A stretch of DNA of 7,791 bases from an uncultured Bacteroidales bacterium. Lineage in GTDB: Bacteria; Bacteroidota; Bacteroidia; Bacteroidales; UBA932. How positions within the stretch are numbered: position 1 is the first letter of the stretch; the number at the start of each line of letters is the position of its first letter. The notes beneath the pieces are model-generated. The model was not told the DNA's origin. It saw only the letters and a list, made by a program, of their open reading frames with translations, and searched no databases. The position numbers were made by a program, and so were the translations under genes. Of this stretch, positions 1 through 6,237 are shown piece by piece. The DNA is taken from positions 1-7,791 of the forward strand of contig CAMOGR010000110.1 of NCBI GenBank assembly GCA_946614205.1. The letters run 5' to 3'.

Positions 1-1359
1 CGGCAGGCTCACGAAACTGCCGTTGTCGGTGCAGTTGACGACCGCCCAGTCGACGCTCTCGGTAAGATTGAAAGCACCGTTCTGCACTGAAGCCTTGCCG
101 CTGACGGCCTCGCCCCCGATGGAACGTACCTTGACGGAAGAAATGGATGCGCTGCCCGAAACCTTCACATTGATGACGGCAACGGGATCGGTGAAGGTGA
201 GGATATTTCCGGTTTCGGGGCTGTACGATGCATATCTGGGGTAATTGGTGAAGTTCGACTTCGTGGTGTTCCAGAACTGAGACATGGGCACGACAACGTC
301 GGTCTTTACGTTGGCGCCGTACCATTTGGAGGATCCGGAATTGAACAGTACGGCCTCGTACTTCTTGTCGGCGGCCTCGTTGACCTCGATATACCTGCGG
401 CCGTTTGCGTCGGTCTTTACGGGATATGCGGCGTCGTTTATCCTCATGCTCCAGGAACCGCTGTCGGAGAGCCCGAGTGCGTCACGCAGGCTGTTGTCGT
501 AATTGATGTAGAAACGGACCTTGCCGTTGGAGGCTATGATTGAGTTGAGTCCTTCGAGCACGCCGAAGGTCCCTCTCTTGATGGTACGGGCTTTGGCTGA
601 TACCAGTTCGGAGTCAGGCACGCCGTTGCTGTGCCTGAGGGTGATGCCGAAGCCTTTGGAAAGCTCTGCCGGCAAAAGAACGGCATAGTAGAAGTTCCCG
701 GGAACGAAGCCTCCGTCGGGCGCCTTGAGCGTAATCTCCTTGCTTCCGGCGGTGATGCCTTTGAGCACGGGTATACCGCCTTCGAATGCTACGCTGGCTG
801 TACCGGCGATGTCTTCGTTGTTGTTTCCCTTGATGACGATCTCGCTGACTCCTTCTTCGGAAAGTGCGAACTTGATGCCGCCTGCTACATTGAAGAATGT
901 CATGGTCCGGCTTTCGGACTTGGCGACGGTGGGGAAGGCCTTGCCGTCGAAAGAACCGGCGACGGCTTCCTGCACGGCAGGGACGGAAACGGAAATCTCT
1001 CCGCCTGCGCTTACTGCCGAGGCGTTGTCGGCGGGATATACGCCGTAGAAGTATGTGGAAGTTTCGCCTACGGTTCCGGCAAACGTAGCTGTCTTGCTTG
1101 CAGAGCTCTCCTTGGATGTGAATACCGCACCCGTGGTCCCTTCGCCGGCGAATACCATTATCTTGTCGCCGGCATTCCACCAGACGCTCTTGCCGTCAGG
1201 CTGTACGGCGGTGCGCGTGGCAGGATCGAGGCCCTCGCGCACTGCGACGACCGTGTCCTCTCCGGCAGGGATGACTATTTCTTCCTGCTTCTCCTTGGCA
1301 CAGGAGAATACGGCGGCTGAAGCGAATGCCAGCATCGTTACTTTGCAAAATCTCTTCAT
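1..1359 (-). CDS. Fimbrillin-like (Mfa-like) lipoprotein, 3' truncated by window edge
   Basis: This frame is open without a stop from the ATG at 1357-1359 to position 1, giving 453 N-terminal residues; the C-terminus lies outside. The signal peptide MKRFCKVTMLAFASAAVFSC places the lipidated Cys at 20, followed by A-K-E-K-Q-E-E, a charged tail consistent with surface export. Residues about 36-270 carry a classic fimbrillin-like pattern: ATRTAVQPDGKSVWWNAGDK at 47-66, VYPADN at 107-112, VPAVQEAVAGSFDG at 126-139, FFNVAGGIKFAL at 155-166, and FYYAVLLPAELSKGF at 223-237. Residues about 274-453 appear to be a further beta-rich domain; part of it (VINVKVSGSASISSVKVRSI) echoes residues about 161-190 and may be a second, degenerate copy of the same fold. 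No enzymatic motif is seen in the visible part. Such proteins are usually surface adhesins or pilus-associated subunits in Bacteroidales; the specific role here is unknown. It follows the 43-aa peptide gene by 11 nt. Confidence 0.85.
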   Translation of the reverse strand, partial: MKRFCKVTMLAFASAAVFSCAKEKQEEIVIPAGEDTVVAVREGLDPATRTAVQPDGKSVWWNAGDKIMVFAGEGTTGAVFTSKESSASKTATFAGTVGETSTYFYGVYPADNASAVSAGGEISVSVPAVQEAVAGSFDGKAFPTVAKSESRTMTFFNVAGGIKFALSEEGVSEIVIKGNNNEDIAGTASVAFEGGIPVLKGITAGSKEITLKAPDGGFVPGNFYYAVLLPAELSKGFGITLRHSNGVPDSELVSAKARTIKRGTFGVLEGLNSIIASNGKVRFYINYDNSLRDALGLSDSGSWSMRINDAAYPVKTDANGRRYIEVNEAADKKYEAVLFNSGSSKWYGANVKTDVVVPMSQFWNTTKSNFTNYPRYASYSPETGNILTFTDPVAVINVKVSGSASISSVKVRSIGGEAVSGKASVQNGAFNLTESVDWAVVNCTDNGSFVSLP

Positions 1360-1370
1360 GGCAGTCTCGT

Positions 1371-1502
1371 TTAAAAGTCCCAGTTCTCATCCACGATGTC
1401 TTCCGAGCCTCCGTCTACGAGGCTGTCACAAAGCAGGACGGGGATGTATGCGTCCACTTCGGTCTTGGGCATTTCGTAGTCCCTTCTGTTACGTTTGATC
1501 AT
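1371..1502 (-). CDS. 43-aa peptide of unknown function, WD[YF]-terminal family
   Basis: This small ORF has its ATG at 1500-1502 and TAA at 1371-1373, 11 nt before the following fimbrillin-like gene. The product begins MIKRNRRDYEMPKTEVDAYI and ends SEDIVDENWDF. It matches the 44-aa peptide at 4487-4621 without large gaps: Y-E-M-P-K-T-E-V against Y-Q-T-P-K-A-E-L, then a Leu-containing centre with D-S, an acidic stretch, and terminal W-D-F against W-D-Y. The match begins upstream of the internal Met11, which supports the first ATG as start. There is a basic N-terminus (K-R-N-R-R), one Cys at 25, and no signal peptide or membrane segment. Like its relative, it sits directly in front of a lipoprotein with a fimbrillin-like N-terminus, which suggests a functional link to that protein type. 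The function is unknown. Confidence 0.7.
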   Translation of the reverse strand: MIKRNRRDYEMPKTEVDAYIPVLLCDSLVDGGSEDIVDENWDF

Positions 1503-1527
1503 TGTTCTGACGAATATTGATTGTTGG

Positions 1528-1557
1528 GGCAGGCTCTACGGTCAGGCGGGGCCTGCC
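1528..1557 (-). promoter_or_regulatory. Inverted repeats in the widest intergenic gap (possible attenuator or weak terminator)
   Basis: The 61-nt gap 1503-1563 between the EEP gene and the 43-aa ORF is the longest in the window. It contains GGCAGGC (1528-1534) and GCCTGCC (1551-1557), a perfect 7-bp inverted repeat with a 16-nt loop. The arm 1551-1555 can alternatively pair with 1543-1547 (CAGGC/GCCTG, 3-nt loop). The two hairpins cannot form together. No T-run follows on the minus strand, so it is not a standard intrinsic terminator. No clear Bacteroidetes promoter (TTTG / TAnnTTTG) was recognised. Partial termination, mRNA-end protection or attenuation are all possible. Confidence 0.3.
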
Positions 1558-1563
1558 AGTGCG

Positions 1564-2523
1564 TTATAAGGTCATAGTGATAAGTGCAGGGTAATGGTCC
1601 GAAGGATGGCAGAACTTGCGGATTACCGAATCACGCTCCGCCGCGGGGAAGCCCTCGTACAGATATTCTGCCGATTTGACCTTATCCATCAGCGGGGGAG
1701 TGACGTAGACCATGTCTATCCTTCTCCCCGACAGCGTGCTCTTGCAGAACTGCCCCCTGTGCATGGCCTCGATGAGGTCGATGTAGGGAGTCTTGCCCAG
1801 CACATAGTCGTGGACGAGGAAAGCGGGGTCGGATGCTTCGCGCTTGTAATGGAAGTTGTCGACGGACGAAACCGTATTGAAGTCGCCTGTCATCAGCCAC
1901 ATCTGTCCCTCCGCTCCGGGAACGCTGCCGATGGTCTGCTCGCAGATGTATTTCATTTCGGCGGCGCGGAAGTAGTCTCCTCCGCGGGCGGCAGAGCTCG
2001 CCTCCTGGTCTTCTGCGCCATAGGCGTACTTGAACGGATAGGTGTGAAGCGTCACGATGTTCAGTTCCTTTCCGCCTCCGAGCTCGACCTTGGCCCAGCC
2101 GGCGCCGTGGACCACGATGATGTCTTCGCCGTTACCCGTCATGCGTTTCACGATCCTGAGCGGGTACTTTGACGTGATGACTTGCGGGAAGGTGTCACGC
2201 ACTCCGCACACCAGCGTATAGCGATGCCCGTACCGCCCGGCCAGGATGTCCCAGTTCCAGGGAAGGTACTGTTCTTCCGGCATCTGCATCTTTTCCTGAG
2301 AAGCAGTCTTGTAACGGGAGCCGGCTTCGGCCCATATGCAGATGTCCGGGTCGATTTCCTGGACGAATGCGATGAAGTTGTCGTATCCGTTCCCCTGGTC
2401 CGACCACATGCCGTTCTGGATGTTCCAGTAGAGGATTTTCAAATCCTTCCCTCCTGCACCGGAGCAGGAGAGAAGGAAAAATGAAAAGGAAATCAACAAC
2501 AGTGCTTGAAGATACTGTTTCAT
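1564..2523 (-). CDS. Endonuclease/exonuclease/phosphatase-family lipoprotein
   Basis: This encodes a 319-aa metal-dependent phosphoesterase of the EEP fold (PF03372), near the usual size for the family. The start overlaps the preceding stop (TAATG at 2521-2525). The N-terminus is a lipoprotein signal peptide (FLLSC, Cys20) followed by S-G-A-G-G-K-D, lacking the acidic tail seen in the other lipoproteins here, so periplasmic rather than surface location is possible. EEP motifs appear in order: WNIQNG at 33-38 (Asn34), WAEAG at 64-68 (metal-binding Glu66), TLHTYPF at 158-164 (His160), GDFN at 213-216 (Asp214, Asn216), RRIDMVY at 267-273 (Asp270) and PSDHYP at 307-312 (Asp309-His310). All catalytic positions look intact, so an active enzyme is expected. 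Substrates in the family include nucleic acids, inositol phosphates and sphingomyelin, and sequence alone does not say which applies. Position inside an adhesin-like operon favours an extracytoplasmic substrate such as DNA or a phosphodiester polymer. Confidence 0.92.
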   Translation of the reverse strand: MKQYLQALLLISFSFFLLSCSGAGGKDLKILYWNIQNGMWSDQGNGYDNFIAFVQEIDPDICIWAEAGSRYKTASQEKMQMPEEQYLPWNWDILAGRYGHRYTLVCGVRDTFPQVITSKYPLRIVKRMTGNGEDIIVVHGAGWAKVELGGGKELNIVTLHTYPFKYAYGAEDQEASSAARGGDYFRAAEMKYICEQTIGSVPGAEGQMWLMTGDFNTVSSVDNFHYKREASDPAFLVHDYVLGKTPYIDLIEAMHRGQFCKSTLSGRRIDMVYVTPPLMDKVKSAEYLYEGFPAAERDSVIRKFCHPSDHYPALITMTL

Positions 2524-4472
2524 TACGGTGCTACGTAAGTCAGGCCTGTAATCTTTGCTGCATTGGTAGCGGAGAATGTTCCGATGTAATTGAGGAAATT
2601 CTCGGAATCGACGCTGTACATTTCACCACCGTATACGCCTATCCTGCCGCTGACGGTGACGTCGCTGATATGGTCGAATTTGCTGCAATTGGCACAGATG
2701 AGCCCGAGGTATGAAGTGTTTGCGCCGAGTATGGTGCCGTAGTTGGCCCCGCCTTCGATATATGCTGAATCGATGTCGAGGAGAGCTGCGAGACCGCCTG
2801 CCGTCGTCTGTTTGTTGCTCGTCGTCAGATTGCCGTAGTTGACGCAGTCCACAAGTCCGCAGTTTGTCTTGAGGTAGCATACCACGTTGCCTATGCGGCC
2901 GTTGACAAAATCATTGGTCTGGTCTGCATAGTTGGTGCAGTTCTCGATGACAGTGTTGCAGTTGGCAGTGGCGAGGATGCCGCAGCTGCGGCCGACGTTG
3001 AGCGTAATCTTTCCCTTGGCCGTGCAGTTCTTTATCCTGTTGAAGACGTTTGCGCCGCTGGCCGTGGTGGCGAACCCGGCAATTCCTCCGAACTGCACTC
3101 CTGTTGCGCCGGCCTTCGTGTTCATTCCGCTTCCGCCTGTCACGGTAAGTTCGACAGTGCAGTCTTCTATGATGCTTTCGCCGTCTTCGTCGTCACTGAA
3201 CACGAAGCCGGCTATCCCACCGATGGCGAAACGCTTGTTGTCGGTGTTGTTACCATAGCTTTCGATGCTTCCCGTGACGTTTACATTGCTGATGCTGGAA
3301 GCGTAAACCGTTCCTGCCAGCACACCGGCGTCTGCTGCAGATTCAGCGCTGAAGATCACCCCGCTGCATTCGACATTGAGGTCCTTGACGGTTGCGCATA
3401 CGAGCGATCCGAAGATGCCCCAGGTGCAGCCGTTGGCGATGCTGGCGCTGCCGGCACCGAACTTTATCGTATGGCCGCCGCCGTCAAACACATCGGAGAA
3501 GGACGCTCCTTGAGGTGCGCATGCATTGTTGCCGTTCCCCGTGCTGGTAACGTTGCCTACAGGAGTCCAGGTGCTGTAGGAAGTGAGGTCGATGTCTGCA
3601 AGGAGGGCGATCTTGCCGTCGCTGTTCCTCCACTTGTCAAGAGGCTCTCCTGCATTGACGGCATCCCTGAACGCTGCAAAGTCTTCAGCGGAGGCAATGC
3701 CGCCTGAAATTGTGGCGGATGTGATGGAGACTTCCGGCATGGCCGTCAGTTGTCCAGCCTTCAGCGTCCGGGCGTTGGTGCCCTTTACCACTTTGAGGCC
3801 GTCAGTCGTCGTGAATTCAACTTCGAAGCCTTTCCCGTAAGCTCCGGGAGGGATGGAGATATAGATGTCAAGCGGAGTTGAACCGAGGGCTGTTCCCTCG
3901 CAGTCGATGACTATCGTCTGGTACGATGCGTCGATTCCTTCGGTGAGGGCGGCATCGGTATAGTTGATTCCGAAAGGACCGCTGACCTGCTCTCCGTCGT
4001 TGCCCTTGAGGGTTACGGCGCTGAGTTTCAAGCCGTCGTCTCCCGAAACAGGTATCTTCAGGACGGCAGTCAGAGGATGGAATGACAGGGAAGTCCCGGA
4101 CTCGGAATATGCGGCCAGGGGTATGTCGGTCGTCTGCTCGAGAAACAGTTCTTCGCTGAGCCAGACGGTATCGTCGTTGTAGTACAGCATTGCGGGGCAG
4201 ACCGCGCAGTACGGGGCGCTGACGGCATCGGCGAATTCGAAGCTGGCGCCCTCTCCTTCAGTATTGATTGCGCTGGAGCAGACTCCGTTGACGTCAATGG
4301 CGTCATCAGCGTCCCAGCTTACCTTGACTCCGTTTATCGCAGTCTTGGTGAGAGGGGAGAGCGTGGCCTCGAGCGTGGTCACTTTCGAGAGTTCGGGAGC
4401 AGATTCCTGCTTGGTACAGCCCACTGTGAGCAGTGCAGCGCATGCGGCTGCGGCAAGTATGTACTTTTTCAT
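2523..4472 (-). CDS. Fimbrillin-like (Mfa-like) lipoprotein with C-terminal GLUG-like beta-helix
   Basis: This encodes a 649-aa predicted surface lipoprotein. The signal peptide MKKYILAAAACAALLTVGC puts the lipidated Cys at 19, followed by T-K-Q-E-S-A-P-E. Residues about 31-250 look like the fimbrillin/Mfa-like N-terminal fold of Bacteroidales: LTKTAINGVKVSWDADDAIDV at 41-61, HPLTAVLKIPVS at 132-143, and the closing ARTLKAGQLTAMPEVSI at 234-250. Residues 257-649 form a Gly/Asn-rich repetitive region with GLUG-like units, homologous along its whole length to residues 136-530 of the BACON lipoprotein upstream. In the first 80 or so aligned columns just over half are identical by eye, with shared blocks STGNGNN, GGGHTIK, ATVKDL, ADAGVLAGTVY and YIEGGANYGTIL. 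It likely acts as an adhesin or surface-binding protein; the ligand is unknown and no enzymatic motif is seen. Its start is 14 nt after the 44-aa peptide gene. Its stop overlaps the next start by 1 nt, consistent with translational coupling. Confidence 0.88.
   Translation of the reverse strand: MKKYILAAAACAALLTVGCTKQESAPELSKVTTLEATLSPLTKTAINGVKVSWDADDAIDVNGVCSSAINTEGEGASFEFADAVSAPYCAVCPAMLYYNDDTVWLSEELFLEQTTDIPLAAYSESGTSLSFHPLTAVLKIPVSGDDGLKLSAVTLKGNDGEQVSGPFGINYTDAALTEGIDASYQTIVIDCEGTALGSTPLDIYISIPPGAYGKGFEVEFTTTDGLKVVKGTNARTLKAGQLTAMPEVSITSATISGGIASAEDFAAFRDAVNAGEPLDKWRNSDGKIALLADIDLTSYSTWTPVGNVTSTGNGNNACAPQGASFSDVFDGGGHTIKFGAGSASIANGCTWGIFGSLVCATVKDLNVECSGVIFSAESAADAGVLAGTVYASSISNVNVTGSIESYGNNTDNKRFAIGGIAGFVFSDDEDGESIIEDCTVELTVTGGSGMNTKAGATGVQFGGIAGFATTASGANVFNRIKNCTAKGKITLNVGRSCGILATANCNTVIENCTNYADQTNDFVNGRIGNVVCYLKTNCGLVDCVNYGNLTTSNKQTTAGGLAALLDIDSAYIEGGANYGTILGANTSYLGLICANCSKFDHISDVTVSGRIGVYGGEMYSVDSENFLNYIGTFSATNAAKITGLTYVAP
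2526..3704 (-). repeat. Paralogous beta-helix-coding block, copy B (in fimbrillin-like lipoprotein)
   Basis: This block codes for residues 257-649 of the fimbrillin-like lipoprotein and is the downstream partner of 4628-5812, at an offset of about 2.1 kb in the same orientation. The similarity begins at the GGI motif right after the fimbrillin-like domain, so the duplication boundary coincides with a domain boundary. Confidence 0.8.
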
Positions 4473-4486
4473 TGCTTTACAGTGCT

Positions 4487-4621
4487 TTAGTAGTCCCAGG
4501 AACCGTCTATGAGTTCGAAGTCGTCGATATTTCCGGAAAGGCTTCCGGAGTCTTCCAGAAGGCTCAAGCCCGGAGAGAATTCTCCGAGCTCAGCCTTTGG
4601 TGTCTGATAGTTGGACTTCAT
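4487..4621 (-). CDS. 44-aa peptide of unknown function, WD[YF]-terminal family
   Basis: This small ORF fills the gap between two long genes. Its ATG (4619-4621) lies 3 nt after the stop of the BACON lipoprotein (TAATTTATG), and its TAA (4487-4489) is 14 nt before the next start. The product is 44 residues, acidic, begins MKSNYQTPKAELGEF and ends FELIDGSWDY. It has no signal peptide, hydrophobic segment or Cys. It aligns with the 43-aa ORF at 1371-1502: both have Tyr, then P-K-x-E-[LV], a Leu-rich centre with D-S, an acidic tail, and a terminal W-D-[YF]. Tight packing, a filled gap and a second related copy make it likely to be real. From general recollection, short ORFs of this style are common in Bacteroidales near surface-protein genes, but I know of no assigned function. 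A role as a peptide precursor, assembly partner or leader ORF would be speculation. Confidence 0.72.
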   Translation of the reverse strand: MKSNYQTPKAELGEFSPGLSLLEDSGSLSGNIDDFELIDGSWDY

Positions 4622-4624
4622 AAA

Positions 4625-6217
4625 TTATTTTGCTACGAAGCTGAGGCCCGAAATCTTTTCGGCAGCGCCGTCGACGAGGAAGCCGATATAATCCATGAAG
4701 TTGTTTGCGTTGACGTCTTCAAGGTTGTTTGCGTCAGAACCTATCTTGCCGCTGACGGTGACGCCGCTGACATGGTCGAACTTGCTGAAGTTGGCTCCGA
4801 TGAGGCCTCTGTACTGATTGTTCGTGCAGAGGATGGTTCCGTAATTGGCACCGCCTTCGATGTAGCAGCTGTTGTCGTTCAGGAGAGCGAACATTCCGCC
4901 TGCGGTGGTTGCGGAGTCGGTGGTGGTGAGGTCGCCGTTGTTGACGCAGTCGATGATTGCGCAGTTGACTGCAATGACGCAGACGAGGCCGGCCTCGCGT
5001 CCGTTGGCGAAGTTGTTGACCTGGTTTGCGTTGTTGACGCAATTCTTGAAGATGGTTCCGGAGTTGCCGACACCGGCAAGACCTGCGCAACGGCCGCAGT
5101 CGATTGCGAGGGAACCGTTTACGGTGCAGTTCTCGATGTTGACCCGGGAGTCGTCCTTGGGAGTGGTGCTGAAGCCGCAGATGCCGCCGAAGTGTACGCA
5201 GGTTGCGCCGTTCTTGGTGTTCGCGCCGCTGTTGCCCGTGACCGCAAGGTCTACCTCGCAGTCCTTGATGACGGTGTCGTAAGATACGCCTTCTTCAGCG
5301 ATTGCAAATGCAAATCCTGCGATTCCGCCGGTGGCGAAACGCTTGCTTTCGGTCTTGGTGCCCTTTACGTTGAGTTTGCCCTTTACCTTGACATTCTCGA
5401 TGGTGCTGCTGTAAACGGTGCCGGCGAGTACGCCTGCGTCTGCGGTGGCTTCAGCCTCGAGGGTGACGTCGGCTTCGAGCGTGAGGTCCTTTACGGTAGC
5501 TTTCTGGAGGCATCCGAAGAATCCCCAGGTGTTTCCGTCGGCAATGACGCCGCTGCTGGCCTTGAAGTTCTTGATGGTGTGTCCGCCACCGTTGAAAACG
5601 CCGGTGAAGGGTGAACCCTTGGGATCGCTTGCGTTGTTGCCGTTGCCGGTGCTCTCGACAGCTCCGATAGGAGTCCACTCGCCGAAGGAAGAGAGGTCCA
5701 GGTCTGCGAGGAGCTCGACTTCACCGTTTGCATTGAGCCAGCGCGAAATTGCGTTGCCTTCGTTGACGGCGTTTACGAAGTCTGTGAACTCGGCTAGATC
5801 GGTGATGCCGCCTATGCTTGCGTTAGGGTCGATGACGGCGGTGTGTCCGAGCTGGCTGATGGGGACGTCGAGGGTCTGGCCGGAGCCGCTGAACTTGAGG
5901 ACGCCGCTGCGGGGTGCGGTGTCGGTCGCCTCGTTCTTGTAGTTGGAGGCAATCTTGAGGGTGATGATGGTGCCGTTTTCATTGCCGGCCCCGGTGTTGG
6001 GGCTTGCGGTCACCCAGTCTGGAGTGAGGACGAGCCAGCTTGTGGCGTTGGTCTTGAGAATGAGGGTCTCATCGCTGGGATTGTTGGCCGCGATGTCGCT
6101 GATGGCGGTCCTGTCTGCAGTCATCGTGTAAACGACTTCGGGTTCTTTTTCCTTACAGGATGCAATCAGTGCAGCTCCGAGGAGGAGTGCAAAAGAGGTG
6201 CGGATAAATGCTTTCAT
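4625..6217 (-). CDS. BACON-domain surface lipoprotein with C-terminal GLUG-like beta-helix
   Basis: This encodes a 530-aa predicted lipoprotein. The start at 6217 is preferred over an in-frame ATG at 6274, because it begins directly with a signal peptide (MKAFIRTSFALLLG) and avoids overlapping the upstream gene; the 20-nt leader is A/T-rich without a Shine-Dalgarno. The lipobox is I-A-S-C with Cys21, followed by K-E-K-E-P-E, a charged tail typical of surface-exported Bacteroidetes lipoproteins. Residues about 30-124 resemble a BACON domain: a WL.L.PDW core near 61-68, S-P-N-T-G-A-G at 72-78, R103-S-G, and a terminal SQLG. Residues 136-530 form a repetitive, Gly/Asn-rich region with GLUG-like units (GGIAGF, GVLAGTVY, GGANYGTIL, C.N.G patterns), predicted to be a right-handed beta-helix. 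No catalytic motif is seen. The role is probably binding or adhesion at the cell surface; the ligand is unknown. The C-terminal region is paralogous to that of the lipoprotein at 2523-4472. Confidence 0.88.
   Translation of the reverse strand: MKAFIRTSFALLLGAALIASCKEKEPEVVYTMTADRTAISDIAANNPSDETLILKTNATSWLVLTPDWVTASPNTGAGNENGTIITLKIASNYKNEATDTAPRSGVLKFSGSGQTLDVPISQLGHTAVIDPNASIGGITDLAEFTDFVNAVNEGNAISRWLNANGEVELLADLDLSSFGEWTPIGAVESTGNGNNASDPKGSPFTGVFNGGGHTIKNFKASSGVIADGNTWGFFGCLQKATVKDLTLEADVTLEAEATADAGVLAGTVYSSTIENVKVKGKLNVKGTKTESKRFATGGIAGFAFAIAEEGVSYDTVIKDCEVDLAVTGNSGANTKNGATCVHFGGICGFSTTPKDDSRVNIENCTVNGSLAIDCGRCAGLAGVGNSGTIFKNCVNNANQVNNFANGREAGLVCVIAVNCAIIDCVNNGDLTTTDSATTAGGMFALLNDNSCYIEGGANYGTILCTNNQYRGLIGANFSKFDHVSGVTVSGKIGSDANNLEDVNANNFMDYIGFLVDGAAEKISGLSFVAK
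4628..5812 (-). repeat. Paralogous beta-helix-coding block, copy A (in BACON lipoprotein)
   Basis: This block codes for residues 136-530 of the BACON lipoprotein. It is the upstream member of a tandem in-frame duplication, paired with 2526-3704. Similarity runs to the last residues (ISGLSFVAK against ITGLTYVAP). The most conserved DNA stretch is 4747-4795, which matches 2645-2693 at 44 of 49 bases by eye, including a 17-base identical run. Confidence 0.8.
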
Positions 6218-6237
6218 AAAAAATAATTTTGGGTTGA

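Noticed and set aside
614..1180. 188-codon minus-strand frame rich in Arg
   Set aside because: It is a frame-shifted shadow of the lipoprotein gene on the same strand; the Arg/His/Gln-rich composition is typical of an out-of-frame reading.
631..1320. 229-codon open frame on the plus strand
   Set aside because: It is antisense to the fimbrillin-like lipoprotein gene, whose frame is unbroken over 453 codons with clear family motifs. It is a shadow caused by GC-rich codon usage.
1528..1557. Intrinsic transcription terminator
   Set aside because: A GC-rich inverted repeat is present, but no T-run follows it on the transcribed strand, so it is listed only as a possible regulatory structure.
1594..2172. 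192-codon open frame on the plus strand
   Set aside because: It is antisense to the EEP gene, which keeps all catalytic motifs. The plus frame shows no family features.
4433..5614. 393-codon open frame on the plus strand
   Set aside because: It lies antisense to the BACON lipoprotein, which has a signal peptide, recognisable domains and a paralog. The plus frame has a low-complexity Val/Ala/Asp/Gly composition, no recognisable motif and no signal peptide. A similar phrase reappears opposite the paralogous block only because the sense strand is duplicated.
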